From: Cyanobacteria bacterium UBA791
Lineage (GTDB): Bacteria; Cyanobacteriota; Vampirovibrionia; Gastranaerophilales; Gastranaerophilaceae
Reading direction: 5' to 3'
DNA length: 64,000 nucleotides
Assembly: GCA_002297005.1 (NCBI GenBank)
Contig: DBIX01000024.1
Location: 1-64,000 of the forward strand
Part shown: piece by piece, positions 34,846 through 42,869 of the stretch
Layout: each line of letters opens with the position of its first letter
Numbering within the stretch: the first letter of the stretch is position 1
Program-made: the position numbers and the translations under genes
Notes under the pieces: model-generated
What the model was told of the DNA's origin: nothing
Database searches by the model: none
Seen by the model: only the letters and a program-made list of their open reading frames with translations

Positions 34846-35094
34846 ATGAAAAATTTATACAATTTTGAAGATTGGAAAGATATACAAGAACATCAAATGA
34901 TAGGGGAGATTTTACTTGAATCAGGTAAAATCAACCTTATTCATTTAGGGATGGCTTTGGATATTCAACGTTTTCAAAAACTACCATTAGGTGAAATTTT
35001 TGTAAATATGAAAGTTTTATCTGTTGATGATTTAAATACTGCACTAGATTTACAAAAGAAACTCGACAAAATGCTTGAAGAAAAAGGTTTGTAG
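34846..35094 (+). CDS. Stand-alone MshEN/GspE_N-like small protein
   Basis: This 82-residue protein is made of two similar 24-residue units: MIGEILLESGKINLIHLGMA (from residue 18) and PLGEIFVNMKVLSVDDLNTA (from residue 47), each ending in AL-x-x-Q. This is the pattern of the MshEN/GspE N-terminal domain, where repeated [RK]LGExL motifs can bind cyclic di-GMP. The Arg of the motif is replaced by Met-Ile and Pro-Leu, so nucleotide binding is doubtful. Normally the domain is fused to an ATPase; here it stands alone, 22 bases after gyrA. Confidence 0.6.
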   Translation: MKNLYNFEDWKDIQEHQMIGEILLESGKINLIHLGMALDIQRFQKLPLGEIFVNMKVLSVDDLNTALDLQKKLDKMLEEKGL

Positions 35095-35104
35095 GTTATT
35101 TATA

Positions 35105-36628
35105 TTGAATAAGGAAATTTATTTATACAATGTAAATCAAATGAAAAATCCAGAAGTTAAGATGTGGATGTGTTTTCCCTCTATTTACTCTTTTTCTCTA
35201 TCTTCATTAGGATATTTATGGATTTCTAAAGAATATGAAGAACGTGATGATGTTTCTGTTGAAAGGGTTTGCTCAGATACTGAATTAACTCATTTTAGTC
35301 CAAAAGAGTTGGATTTTATTGCTTTTTCTTTTTCTTTTGATTTAGACTTTTTGAATATCTTCAAAATGCTTGATAAATATAATATTCCACTAAAAGCAGA
35401 GGATAGAGATGAGACATATCCGTTGGTAATGGTAGGTGGACCTGTTGTGACTGCAAATCCAATGCCGTATTCAAAATTCTTTGATGTATTTTTTATTGGT
35501 GATGGCGAGGGAATAAATTCTAAAGTCGTTGATGTTTATAAAGCTAATAAAGGAAAGTCAAAAGATGAAATTTTAAAAGCTCTTTCTGAATTGGATGGAG
35601 TTTTTGTTCCAAAGTATAAAAAAGAGGTCGAAAAAGCGACAGTTTCTCTTGAAAATTGTGTTTATTCTCCAATAATTTCAGAGGATGCATATTTTAAAAA
35701 TACTTTTATCGTTGAAATTGCGAGAGGTTGTTCAAATTGTTGTGCCTTTTGCTTGGCATCGTATTTGAATTTACCTCAGAGAAATGTGCATTTAGATAAA
35801 GTTTTAGAGGCTTTAGATCTTGGTTTATCTTTCACAAATAAGATTGCTCTTTTAGGTGCGAATGTTTGTGCTCATCCTGATATGGATGCAATTTGTAACT
35901 TTTTGCTAGAAAAAATGGCTGAGGGTAGAGAAATTGAAATGACAATTTCTTCTCTTCGTGCTGATAAATTATCACCTCTAGTTGTAAAAACTTTAGTTAG
36001 AGCTGGACAAAAATCTGCGACTGTTGCTATTGAAGCAGGAAGTGAAAGACTTAGAAAAGTAATTAACAAACATATTACTAAAGAACAATTTTATAATACT
36101 GTAAAAATAGCCATGGACAATGGCTTAAAAGGTTTAAAAGTTTATTGCATGTACGGTATTCCTACAGAAACTATGCAAGACTTAGAAGAAATGGTAGAGT
36201 TAGCTAAAGATTTAAAAAAAACTTACAAGGGTTTTGATTTATCTTATGCTTTTTCAACTTTTGTTCCAAAACCTCATACACCTTTTCAATGGTGCAAAAG
36301 AGAAGATTCAAAATCTTTAGAGAAAAAGGAATTGTACTTGAAAAAAGAATTTCATAAACTTGGGTTAAAAGCTTCTTTTTCAAGTATAAAATGGGATTAT
36401 TTCCAAACTGCAATATCAAGAGGGGATGAAACTTTAACAGATTATTTACTTGCAGTTTATAAAAATGGTGGAAATTTAGGAGCTTTCAAAAAATCAGCGA
36501 AAGATTTAATTAATCTTTCTAATTTTACAGATGAAATTGATGTAAATTCTGAACTAGCGTGGGATTTTATTAAGTTTAGACCAAATAAAACCGCTCTACT
36601 TCAAGAACATAGTAGATTGTTATACTAA
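35105..36628 (+). CDS. Radical SAM protein with B12-binding-like N-terminus
   Basis: This protein of about 507 residues has the radical SAM cluster motif CSNCCAFC (spacing CxxxCxxC) after a Rossmann-like N-terminal part (VMVGGPVVTANPMP, IGDGEG) of the cobalamin-binding kind. Later come IEAGSERLRKVINK, YGIPTET and FVPKPHTPFQW, which put it near the TIGR03960-type B12-dependent radical SAM group of unknown substrate. The start is uncertain: the TTG at 35105 just after the previous stop is preferred, with ATG 35141 an alternative that would trim 12 residues. It is probably cotranscribed with the MshEN-like gene. Confidence 0.8.
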   Translation: MNKEIYLYNVNQMKNPEVKMWMCFPSIYSFSLSSLGYLWISKEYEERDDVSVERVCSDTELTHFSPKELDFIAFSFSFDLDFLNIFKMLDKYNIPLKAEDRDETYPLVMVGGPVVTANPMPYSKFFDVFFIGDGEGINSKVVDVYKANKGKSKDEILKALSELDGVFVPKYKKEVEKATVSLENCVYSPIISEDAYFKNTFIVEIARGCSNCCAFCLASYLNLPQRNVHLDKVLEALDLGLSFTNKIALLGANVCAHPDMDAICNFLLEKMAEGREIEMTISSLRADKLSPLVVKTLVRAGQKSATVAIEAGSERLRKVINKHITKEQFYNTVKIAMDNGLKGLKVYCMYGIPTETMQDLEEMVELAKDLKKTYKGFDLSYAFSTFVPKPHTPFQWCKREDSKSLEKKELYLKKEFHKLGLKASFSSIKWDYFQTAISRGDETLTDYLLAVYKNGGNLGAFKKSAKDLINLSNFTDEIDVNSELAWDFIKFRPNKTALLQEHSRLLY

Positions 36629-36648
36629 TTCACATTTTGTAATAACTT

Positions 36649-36677
36649 TTGTAATTTCGTCATGTGGGTTATACAAT
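36649..36677 (+). promoter_or_regulatory. Promoter of the transporter-activator-GntR run
   Basis: TTGTAA, 17 bases, TACAAT lies 31 bases before the transporter start. The -35 is part of a pair of direct repeats TTTTGTAAT (36635 and 36647), which may bind a regulator. Confidence 0.45.
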
Positions 36678-36707
36678 AGATACAGCAGACTTTATGAGGA
36701 AATTTTT

Positions 36708-38030
36708 ATGAAATTACACATGCAGATTTTAATTGCATTAGGTTTAGGTTTAAAACGTAACTGGCACATATTCTTTGGCTTGGTTGCAGGTATTATTGTT
36801 GGTGTATTTTTACAAGGACAAGAAAATACATTTATAATTAACTTTTTAACTTTTATTGGACAAGTTTTTATTAGATTAATTCAAATGGTTGTTCTTCCTC
36901 TTGTCGTGTCTGCGATTATTATTGGTATTTCAAGTGTTGGTGATAATAAACTTTTGGCGGTTTTTGGTAAGAAAATGATACTTTATTATGGTATTCTTTC
37001 TGTTGTTGCCGTTATAATTGCTACTGTATTAGCATTAACTATACAACCTGGGGTTGGAGCAGTTAGCTATATTAATCACGATGCAATTGCGGAAATTCAA
37101 GAACAAGTTGCTGCAACTATTGAACAACAACGAGGAAATATGCTTAACTTATTCTTAAGCTTTATTCCTAAAAATCCTGTTGAAGTATTTGCAAATGGTG
37201 CAATGGTTCCAGTTATTGCCTTTGTATTATTGTTTGCTATTGCTTTAGCTAAAGTTGGTGAAATTAATAGACCAGTTGTTTCGTTCTTTGAATCAATCTT
37301 TGCTGCTACAATGAAAGTTACTGACTGGATTATGTATTTTGCAGCTCCTGGGGTTTTCTCATTAACAGCTGTTGCTATTGCAAATTATGGTGTGATAATT
37401 TTTGACAGTATTTCTAAATATCTGATAGTTTTATTTATTGCTTTCGGTATACAGTTCTTTATTGTGTATCCGTTATTCTTGAAAGCTTTTTCAAAAGTTC
37501 CAATTTTAATGTTATATACTACAATGGCGGAAGCTATGATGGTTGCTTTTGGTACAGCAAGTTCTTCTGCAACTTTGCCATTGACGATTGCGTGTTGTGA
37601 AAAAAGAGGTATTTCTCATAAGGTTTCAAGTTTTGTATTGCCTCTAGGTGCAACTCTTAATATGGATGGTACTGCAATAGTACAAGTTGTAGCGGTTATC
37701 TTCTTGGCACAAGCTTATGGCGTTGCGTTGACTCCATTTTTGGTATTACAAATTGCTTTCTTAGCAATTATTGCATCAAGTACTTGTGCTGGTATTCCTG
37801 GAACAGGATTGATTACAGTAGCTCTTGTATTGAATGGTATGGGATTATCTCCTGAACAACTTGTTGCGGGTTTTGCGTTCTTGTTTACAATTGATAGATT
37901 GACAGATATGTTCGGAACAGTATTGAATGTATTTTCTGACGCGGTTGTTGCTGCAACTATTGCTGATAACCAAAATGAAATCAATTATGATTTGTTAAAT
38001 AATCCTGAAGCTTATAATGAGGTTATTTAA
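36708..38030 (+). CDS. Dicarboxylate/amino acid:cation symporter (SDF/DAACS family)
   Basis: This 440-residue membrane transporter of the glutamate-transporter fold has the Ser-rich hairpin FGTASSSATLPLTI (HP1), the sodium motif NMDGT, hairpin GIPGTGLITVAL (HP2) and the substrate helix DRLTDMFGTVLNVFSDAV. In that last helix the Arg that grips the acidic side chain in GltPh (Arg397) is Gly, while the neighbouring Asp394, Thr398, Asn401 and Asp405 positions are kept. A neutral or non-carboxylate substrate is therefore inferred. It is the first gene of a five-gene run; GAGGAAA precedes the ATG, and the next ATG overlaps its stop (TAATG). Confidence 0.93.
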   Translation: MKLHMQILIALGLGLKRNWHIFFGLVAGIIVGVFLQGQENTFIINFLTFIGQVFIRLIQMVVLPLVVSAIIIGISSVGDNKLLAVFGKKMILYYGILSVVAVIIATVLALTIQPGVGAVSYINHDAIAEIQEQVAATIEQQRGNMLNLFLSFIPKNPVEVFANGAMVPVIAFVLLFAIALAKVGEINRPVVSFFESIFAATMKVTDWIMYFAAPGVFSLTAVAIANYGVIIFDSISKYLIVLFIAFGIQFFIVYPLFLKAFSKVPILMLYTTMAEAMMVAFGTASSSATLPLTIACCEKRGISHKVSSFVLPLGATLNMDGTAIVQVVAVIFLAQAYGVALTPFLVLQIAFLAIIASSTCAGIPGTGLITVALVLNGMGLSPEQLVAGFAFLFTIDRLTDMFGTVLNVFSDAVVAATIADNQNEINYDLLNNPEAYNEVI

Positions 38031-38764
38031 TGAGTATGTTTGAAGATAAGAAGTATATTGCCTTTTGGGGCTATCCTGACCCTGAAGTAATTGATAATTT
38101 TAGAACAGCTTATCCAAACTTGGAATGGCTAGATTTAGATATTGATTTTGGTGCTCCGGATTTGAATTTGTTGCCTGATGTTTCTTGTAAAATTATCAAA
38201 AATCTGATTAATAATGCTTTTTATTATCGAGATAAAATTTTTAAGATTATTTGTGCAGTTGGAAAAGAAAAATGTGATTCAGGTTGGATAGCTGCAACAT
38301 TATTGGAGAAATACGGTTTTGATGTTATTCAAACAAGATACGAAAATCTTGAAAATCCAAAACCTTTAGTATATTCAACTTCAAATTTACCTTTGTTTGA
38401 TAAGGTTAATTTGATTATGAATTCTATTCCAAAGCCAATAAAAATGGATTGCGAATATATAAAACCAAAATTTGGTTTTTGGGGTGTTCCGCCAAATGAT
38501 ATTGATATTTTAAAATTATTTCCAAATGATACTCACGTATACGGTTGGATAAGATGTTGTGAGGCTGGAGTTCCAGCTGATATTGAGATGGAAATGTTTG
38601 TTGACGAAGATGTTCCGACAGTTTTTTATTCACAAGCTTTCTGTGCAAAAGGTCAATTGGCTAAATATTTGGCAGATAAATATTCTGGACTATATATTGA
38701 TATTGATGATTATTCAACAAATTCTATTAAAGCTAAGATTGAAGCGTTCTTGAGGTTAAGATAA
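38030..38764 (+). CDS. Unknown Cys-containing protein paired with activator ATPase
   Basis: This 244-residue protein is not recognised. Two halves look related: AFWGYPDPEVIDNF (residue 11) and GFWGVPPNDIDILKLF (residue 149). It has seven cysteines (53, 75, 82, 141, 176, 177, 205), with a Cys-Cys pair in WIRCCEAG. There is no signal peptide or membrane helix. It starts inside the stop of the transporter gene, and the activator ATPase starts inside its stop, so all three are coupled. The partner of a BcrA-type activator is usually an iron-sulphur enzyme; this protein may be that or an adaptor. That role is an inference. Confidence 0.6.
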   Translation: MSMFEDKKYIAFWGYPDPEVIDNFRTAYPNLEWLDLDIDFGAPDLNLLPDVSCKIIKNLINNAFYYRDKIFKIICAVGKEKCDSGWIAATLLEKYGFDVIQTRYENLENPKPLVYSTSNLPLFDKVNLIMNSIPKPIKMDCEYIKPKFGFWGVPPNDIDILKLFPNDTHVYGWIRCCEAGVPADIEMEMFVDEDVPTVFYSQAFCAKGQLAKYLADKYSGLYIDIDDYSTNSIKAKIEAFLRLR

Positions 38765-39438
38765 TGGCTATATATGTAGATGCTGGTACAACTTATACAA
38801 AAGCTATTGTGGTAAATGAATCTGTTTTAGATTTGTTACCATATCTTCACCATGAGCAAAATGGCAGAAAATATTATATTTTTCCATCAAAATCTTTGAA
38901 AAATATGAATTTAAATATTACCAAAGCTTGCGGTCACATGGGCGGTGCTTGTGAAAACGAAATTGTCGCAATGTCTTTGGGTGCAAAGGATATTGTAGAG
39001 GCTAATTCAACTATTCTTGATTTAGGTAGTCGTGATGCAAAATGGATTAGATTTAAAGACAAAAAGTTTGCAGATATGGACTGGAATACTTCTTGTGCAA
39101 GTTCTACAGGGGCTACTGTTGAAATGCTTATGAAATTCTACGATATAAATGCACATGAATTGGAATACAATAAAGAAAAATACGTGGTTACTTGTGGTAT
39201 CTTTGGTTTAGAAAAAATTATGGATGATATTGCAAGTGGAACTCCAGCAAATATTGCTGTTTCAAAATTTGTCCACGGTATTGCGTATAATTCTTGGAAT
39301 TTTGCTAAAAAACCTAAAAAGATATATTTATCAGGCGGTTTTTGTAATAACAAATGCTTTGTAGACTGTCTAAAAAATTATTGCGAAGTTGTTTTGTTAG
39401 GTCAATTTGTTCTTTGCGAAGGTTTAATGAATGAATAA
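38764..39438 (+). CDS. BadF/BadG/BcrA/BcrD-type ATPase (dehydratase activator-like)
   Basis: This 224-residue protein belongs to the ASKHA ATPase fold of 2-hydroxyacyl-CoA dehydratase activators. DAGTTYTK (residues 6-13) is phosphate loop 1, ILDLGSRDAKW loop 2, CASSTGATVE the adenosine/cluster segment and LSGGFCNN the last nucleotide motif. Cys111 and Cys144 match the two cysteines that hold the bridging [4Fe-4S] cluster in known activators, so it should inject electrons with ATP hydrolysis. The usual dehydratase subunits are absent nearby; the adjacent 244-residue Cys protein is the obvious candidate partner. Stop/start overlaps connect it to both neighbours. Confidence 0.8.
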   Translation: MAIYVDAGTTYTKAIVVNESVLDLLPYLHHEQNGRKYYIFPSKSLKNMNLNITKACGHMGGACENEIVAMSLGAKDIVEANSTILDLGSRDAKWIRFKDKKFADMDWNTSCASSTGATVEMLMKFYDINAHELEYNKEKYVVTCGIFGLEKIMDDIASGTPANIAVSKFVHGIAYNSWNFAKKPKKIYLSGGFCNNKCFVDCLKNYCEVVLLGQFVLCEGLMNE

Positions 39439-39778
39439 CGTTAAAACTGGTGCAGTCGGTGAAGATTTAGCAAGAAGATATTTAGAAGATAATGGGTATG
39501 AAATCCTTGATACAAACGTAAAATTTTCGAGATTTTGTGAGCTTGATATAGTTGCTAAAATAAAAAAGACTATTGTTTTTGTTGAGGTTAAAACTCGTAA
39601 AACAAATACCTTTGGCACTCCGGAAGAGGCAATAACAAAAACAAAGTATCAAAATATTAAAAAAGGCATCTATTTTTATTTACAAGACAAAAATATAAAG
39701 TATGATAAATATAGAATTGACGTGGTTTCTATTACGTTAAAGCCTGAATTAAAAATTGAACATTTAGAAAATATTTAA
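39431..39778 (+). CDS. YraN family protein (UPF0102)
   Basis: This 115-residue protein has the restriction-endonuclease-like core of the YraN family: GAVGEDLARRYLEDNGYEIL, then ELDIVAKIKKTIVFVEVKTR with Asp and Glu-x-Lys as the catalytic-type residues, and FGTPEEAIT. The biological role of the family is not settled; a Holliday-junction or DNA nuclease has been proposed. It starts 8 bases inside the end of the activator gene, so it is cotranscribed. Confidence 0.9.
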   Translation: MNNVKTGAVGEDLARRYLEDNGYEILDTNVKFSRFCELDIVAKIKKTIVFVEVKTRKTNTFGTPEEAITKTKYQNIKKGIYFYLQDKNIKYDKYRIDVVSITLKPELKIEHLENI

Positions 39779-39779
39779 T

Positions 39780-40850
39780 ATGAATAAAATCGAATTAAGC
39801 TTTTTTTATAAAAATTTGGATAAATTAGTAATTGAAGATAATAAAAAGTTAGCTTCAATTATTGCTTGGCTTGAATTGATTTTAACTCATTCTGAATACA
39901 AAGGTAAATATTTAATGCCTAAAAAACAGGATTTAGCAAAGCTTTTACACGTTGGTTTGGGTACTATTCAAAATGCATATAGAAGTTTAGAGGATAAAGG
40001 TATACTTGTTTCAAAACAATGTGTTGGAACTTTTTATACAACTGAAAAATCGTCTACAGATTTTAGAAAATTAACTTCTAAAAAAGATATTTTGTTATCA
40101 GAGGTTTTAAATTACCTAAAAGAAAAAGATTTAAATATTGGCGATAAGATAGACTCTGTTAGATTTTTTGCACAAAAATTTAATGCCTCAACTGCTACAA
40201 TTTTACAGGTCTTTGAACAATTAGAAAGTATTGGTGTTCTTGAAAATAATAATGGTACAAGAATTATTTCAGATTTGAGTTGTGAAATTTCAAATGCCAC
40301 AAAGGAAACGCTTTCTGATAAGGTTTATAAGGATTTAAAAAACTACATTATAGAAAATTTAAAACAAGGTGATAAGTTGCCATCTGTCTACAAATTGGCA
40401 GAGGATTTTTCTGTAAGTGTAAAAACAGTCTTTTCTGCAATTCAAAAACTTCAAAAAGAGGGCATTTTAAAAACTCTTTCAGGAAGATACGGAACAGTTG
40501 TTCTAAGAGTTCCAAATGATAAAGTCCTTTATCAAAAACCTGAGGTTTCTATTTTTGCATCAGCTTCAGAAACTTATCAATATAGATATGAAAAGATTTT
40601 AAACATTATAAAAAAGATGATTTTGGATAACTTTGAAGTTGGTTCAAAACTTCCGTCAATATCTGAGTTAGCACTACTTTTAGATGTTAATGCAAATACA
40701 ATTAGAAAAACTTTTGATGTACTAAGAGAAGAAGGCATTGTTTCTTCTGTTCGTGGACGTTATGGTGGAACTTTTGTACTTGAACTTCCAGATTATGAAT
40801 CTACTCAAGCATATCAATGGCTTGCTGTCACTAATGATTTTTCTGTTTAA
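39780..40850 (+). CDS. Protein of four tandem GntR-type winged-helix domains
   Basis: This 356-residue protein is built of four successive winged-helix units at about residues 23-87, 104-164, 178-243 and 270-335. Units three and four are clearest: KLPSVYKLAEDFSVSVKTVF and KLPSISELALLLDVNANTIR, each followed by LxxEGI and a GRYGT/GRYGG wing. Unit one has DLAKLLHVGLGTIQNAYRSL then KGIL. No effector-binding domain (FCD, UTRA or aminotransferase) is present, whereas normal GntR regulators have one winged helix plus such a domain. It begins one base after yraN in the same run. It is probably a DNA-binding protein that covers a long repeated site; targets are unknown. Confidence 0.8.
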   Translation: MNKIELSFFYKNLDKLVIEDNKKLASIIAWLELILTHSEYKGKYLMPKKQDLAKLLHVGLGTIQNAYRSLEDKGILVSKQCVGTFYTTEKSSTDFRKLTSKKDILLSEVLNYLKEKDLNIGDKIDSVRFFAQKFNASTATILQVFEQLESIGVLENNNGTRIISDLSCEISNATKETLSDKVYKDLKNYIIENLKQGDKLPSVYKLAEDFSVSVKTVFSAIQKLQKEGILKTLSGRYGTVVLRVPNDKVLYQKPEVSIFASASETYQYRYEKILNIIKKMILDNFEVGSKLPSISELALLLDVNANTIRKTFDVLREEGIVSSVRGRYGGTFVLELPDYESTQAYQWLAVTNDFSV

Positions 40851-40887
40851 TTTGTATATCTAAATTTGGTTTAAATTTTGTATTAAA

Positions 40888-40912
40888 AAGCGGAGCTTTT
40901 GGCTCCGCTTTC
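40888..40912. terminator. Bidirectional terminator
   Basis: AAGCGGAGC/GCTCCGCTT with a 5-base loop lies between the convergent winged-helix gene and gap. T tracts are short on both sides. Confidence 0.75.
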
Positions 40913-40937
40913 AATATATTATAACTTTTGGTTATAA

Positions 40938-41942
40938 TTATAATTTCTCAGCAACCATTAATGTAGTTTCTGCTAAACGAGTTGAGTATCCCATTTCATT
41001 ATCATACCAAGAAATAATTTTAACTTGGTTGCCACCCATAACTCTTGTTAATAAAGCATCAACTGTTGATGATTGAGATGTACCAACATAGTCAGATGAT
41101 ACTAATGGTTCTTCTGTATAGCATAATACGTGACCATCAGCACCTTCTTTTAATGCTGCGTTAACTTCTTCAACTGTTACGTCTTTAGAAAGTTCAAATA
41201 CAACGTCAACTAAAGATACGTCTGGAGTAGGAACACGCATAGCGAAACCATCCAATTTACCTTTTAATTGAGGTAATACTAATGCAACAGCTTTAGCAGC
41301 ACCTGTTTTTGTAGGAACGATGTTTAAAGCACCAGCTCTAGCTCTACGAGGATCTTTGTGACCAGCATCTAAGATTCTTTGGTCACCTGTGTATGAGTGA
41401 ACTGTTGTCATTAAACCTTTTACGATACCAAATTTTTCATCGATAACTTTTGCAACTGGAGCTAAGCAGTTAGTTGTACAAGAAGCCATTGAAATTACGT
41501 TATGTTTTGCTGGATCGTATTCTTTATCGTTAACGCCTAAAACGATTGTTTTATCTTCGTTTGTAGCTGGTGCAGAAATGATAACTTTTTTAGCACCTGC
41601 ATCGATGTGAGCGTGAGCTTTTGTTGCATCTGTGAAGAAACCAGTTGATTCAACTACAACGTCTACGTTTAAGTCTTTCCAAGGTAATTGAGCTGGATCT
41701 TTTTCTGCGAAGAATTTAATTTTTTTACCGTTGATGATGATACCTTCTTCGTAAGCTTCTACTGTACCATCGAATTTGCCCATTACTGAGTCATATTTGA
41801 AAATTCTTGCTGCATCTTCTGGTTTTAAACCTGGGTCATTGATTGCAACATAATTGATTTTATCAAAGATACCTTCTCTGATAGCTGCTCTTAATGTGTT
41901 ACGGCCGATTCTACCAAAACCGTTAATTGCTACGTTTACCAT
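40938..41942 (-). CDS. gap: Glyceraldehyde-3-phosphate dehydrogenase
   Basis: This 334-residue glycolytic enzyme has the N-terminal VAINGFGRIGRN for NAD binding and the Asp in AIND that favours NAD over NADP. The catalytic Cys is in SMASCTTNCLAPVAK, the His in TTVHSYTGDQ and the C-terminal WYDNEMGYS is present. The length is canonical. It has its own promoter and terminator. Confidence 0.98.
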   Translation of the reverse strand: MVNVAINGFGRIGRNTLRAAIREGIFDKINYVAINDPGLKPEDAARIFKYDSVMGKFDGTVEAYEEGIIINGKKIKFFAEKDPAQLPWKDLNVDVVVESTGFFTDATKAHAHIDAGAKKVIISAPATNEDKTIVLGVNDKEYDPAKHNVISMASCTTNCLAPVAKVIDEKFGIVKGLMTTVHSYTGDQRILDAGHKDPRRARAGALNIVPTKTGAAKAVALVLPQLKGKLDGFAMRVPTPDVSLVDVVFELSKDVTVEEVNAALKEGADGHVLCYTEEPLVSSDYVGTSQSSTVDALLTRVMGGNQVKIISWYDNEMGYSTRLAETTLMVAEKL

Positions 41943-41982
41943 ATAATTTTCTCCTTCTCTATGAGTACGTATTTACTCCTAT

Positions 41983-42011
41983 GTTATACAACAAACAAAT
42001 TTTATGTTCAA
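41983..42011 (-). promoter_or_regulatory. Promoter of gap
   Basis: On the minus strand TTGAAC, 17 bases, TATAAC, with about 40 bases of leader ending in AGAAGGAGAAA before the ATG. Confidence 0.7.
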
Positions 42012-42026
42012 CTATATTTTTTTTAT

Positions 42027-42869
42027 TTATAAAACTTGTAATGCCGCAATTTTCATATCTTTTACGTCTGGATATTTTCCTGTCCAAATTTCAAGAGCCT
42101 TCGCTCCTTGATATATAAGCATGTCTAATCCGTTTACTGTTCTTAATCCATTCTTCTCTGCGTTTTCTAGTAAAGCTGTTTTCATTGGGTTGTAGATTAC
42201 ATCGTATACTAAGGCATCTTTTTTCATAGTTTTTAGAACCTCATTTGATACTGGCATTTCGCCCATAGCTTTACTTCTCATGCCTATTGGAGTTGTGTTT
42301 ACAAGCATGTCAGTACTTGATAAGTCGCTTAGAACTTGAATTTGGTATACATTAATTTTTATTTCAGGGAATTTTTCTCTGAAATATTTAATTGTATTTG
42401 ATGAATTGATAATATTTCTTGTATAGAAATTGATTTCCTTAACTCCAAGTTCAGCTACACCGATTGTTGCAGCTCTTGAAGCTCCACCTGTTCCTAAAAT
42501 AGATACTGTTTTGTCTTTTAGGTCAAAATCTTTTGGTATTGCATTTTGAAAACCGTATACATCAGTATTATATCCGTGGAAGGATTTGTCTTTTGGGTCG
42601 ATTTTTACTGTGTTAGCACAACCTGCAATATCTGCATATTTATCAACTGTTTCTAAAAATAATGCAATAGGTACTTTTAGAGGGATTGTTACGTTAAATC
42701 CTGTGTAGTCGTTTACTTTTAAGAATTTTATTCTATTAATTAAGTCTTCTGGATTTGTTTCTAAAATTTCATAAGACCCCTCTAAGTTTAAACTTTTTAA
42801 ACCGGCTTTTTGAATAACGCCTGAAATTGAGTGTGACAAAGGATAACCTATAAGACCTAATTTATACAT
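42027..42869 (-). CDS. aroE: Shikimate dehydrogenase
   Basis: This 280-residue enzyme reduces 3-dehydroshikimate with NADPH in aromatic amino acid synthesis. It shows GYPLSHSISG (substrate Ser residues), GFNVTIPLKV with the catalytic Lys, ANTV, the nucleotide loop GTGGASRAA and the C-terminal GLDMLIYQGAKALEIWTG. It is the last gene of the lptC operon, overlapping topA by 8 bases. Confidence 0.96.
   Translation of the reverse strand: MYKLGLIGYPLSHSISGVIQKAGLKSLNLEGSYEILETNPEDLINRIKFLKVNDYTGFNVTIPLKVPIALFLETVDKYADIAGCANTVKIDPKDKSFHGYNTDVYGFQNAIPKDFDLKDKTVSILGTGGASRAATIGVAELGVKEINFYTRNIINSSNTIKYFREKFPEIKINVYQIQVLSDLSSTDMLVNTTPIGMRSKAMGEMPVSNEVLKTMKKDALVYDVIYNPMKTALLENAEKNGLRTVNGLDMLIYQGAKALEIWTGKYPDVKDMKIAALQVL

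Noticed and set aside
35075..35104. Earlier TTG start for the radical SAM gene inside the preceding gene
   Set aside because: It would overlap the MshEN-like gene by 20 bases with no ribosome binding site; the later TTG fits better.
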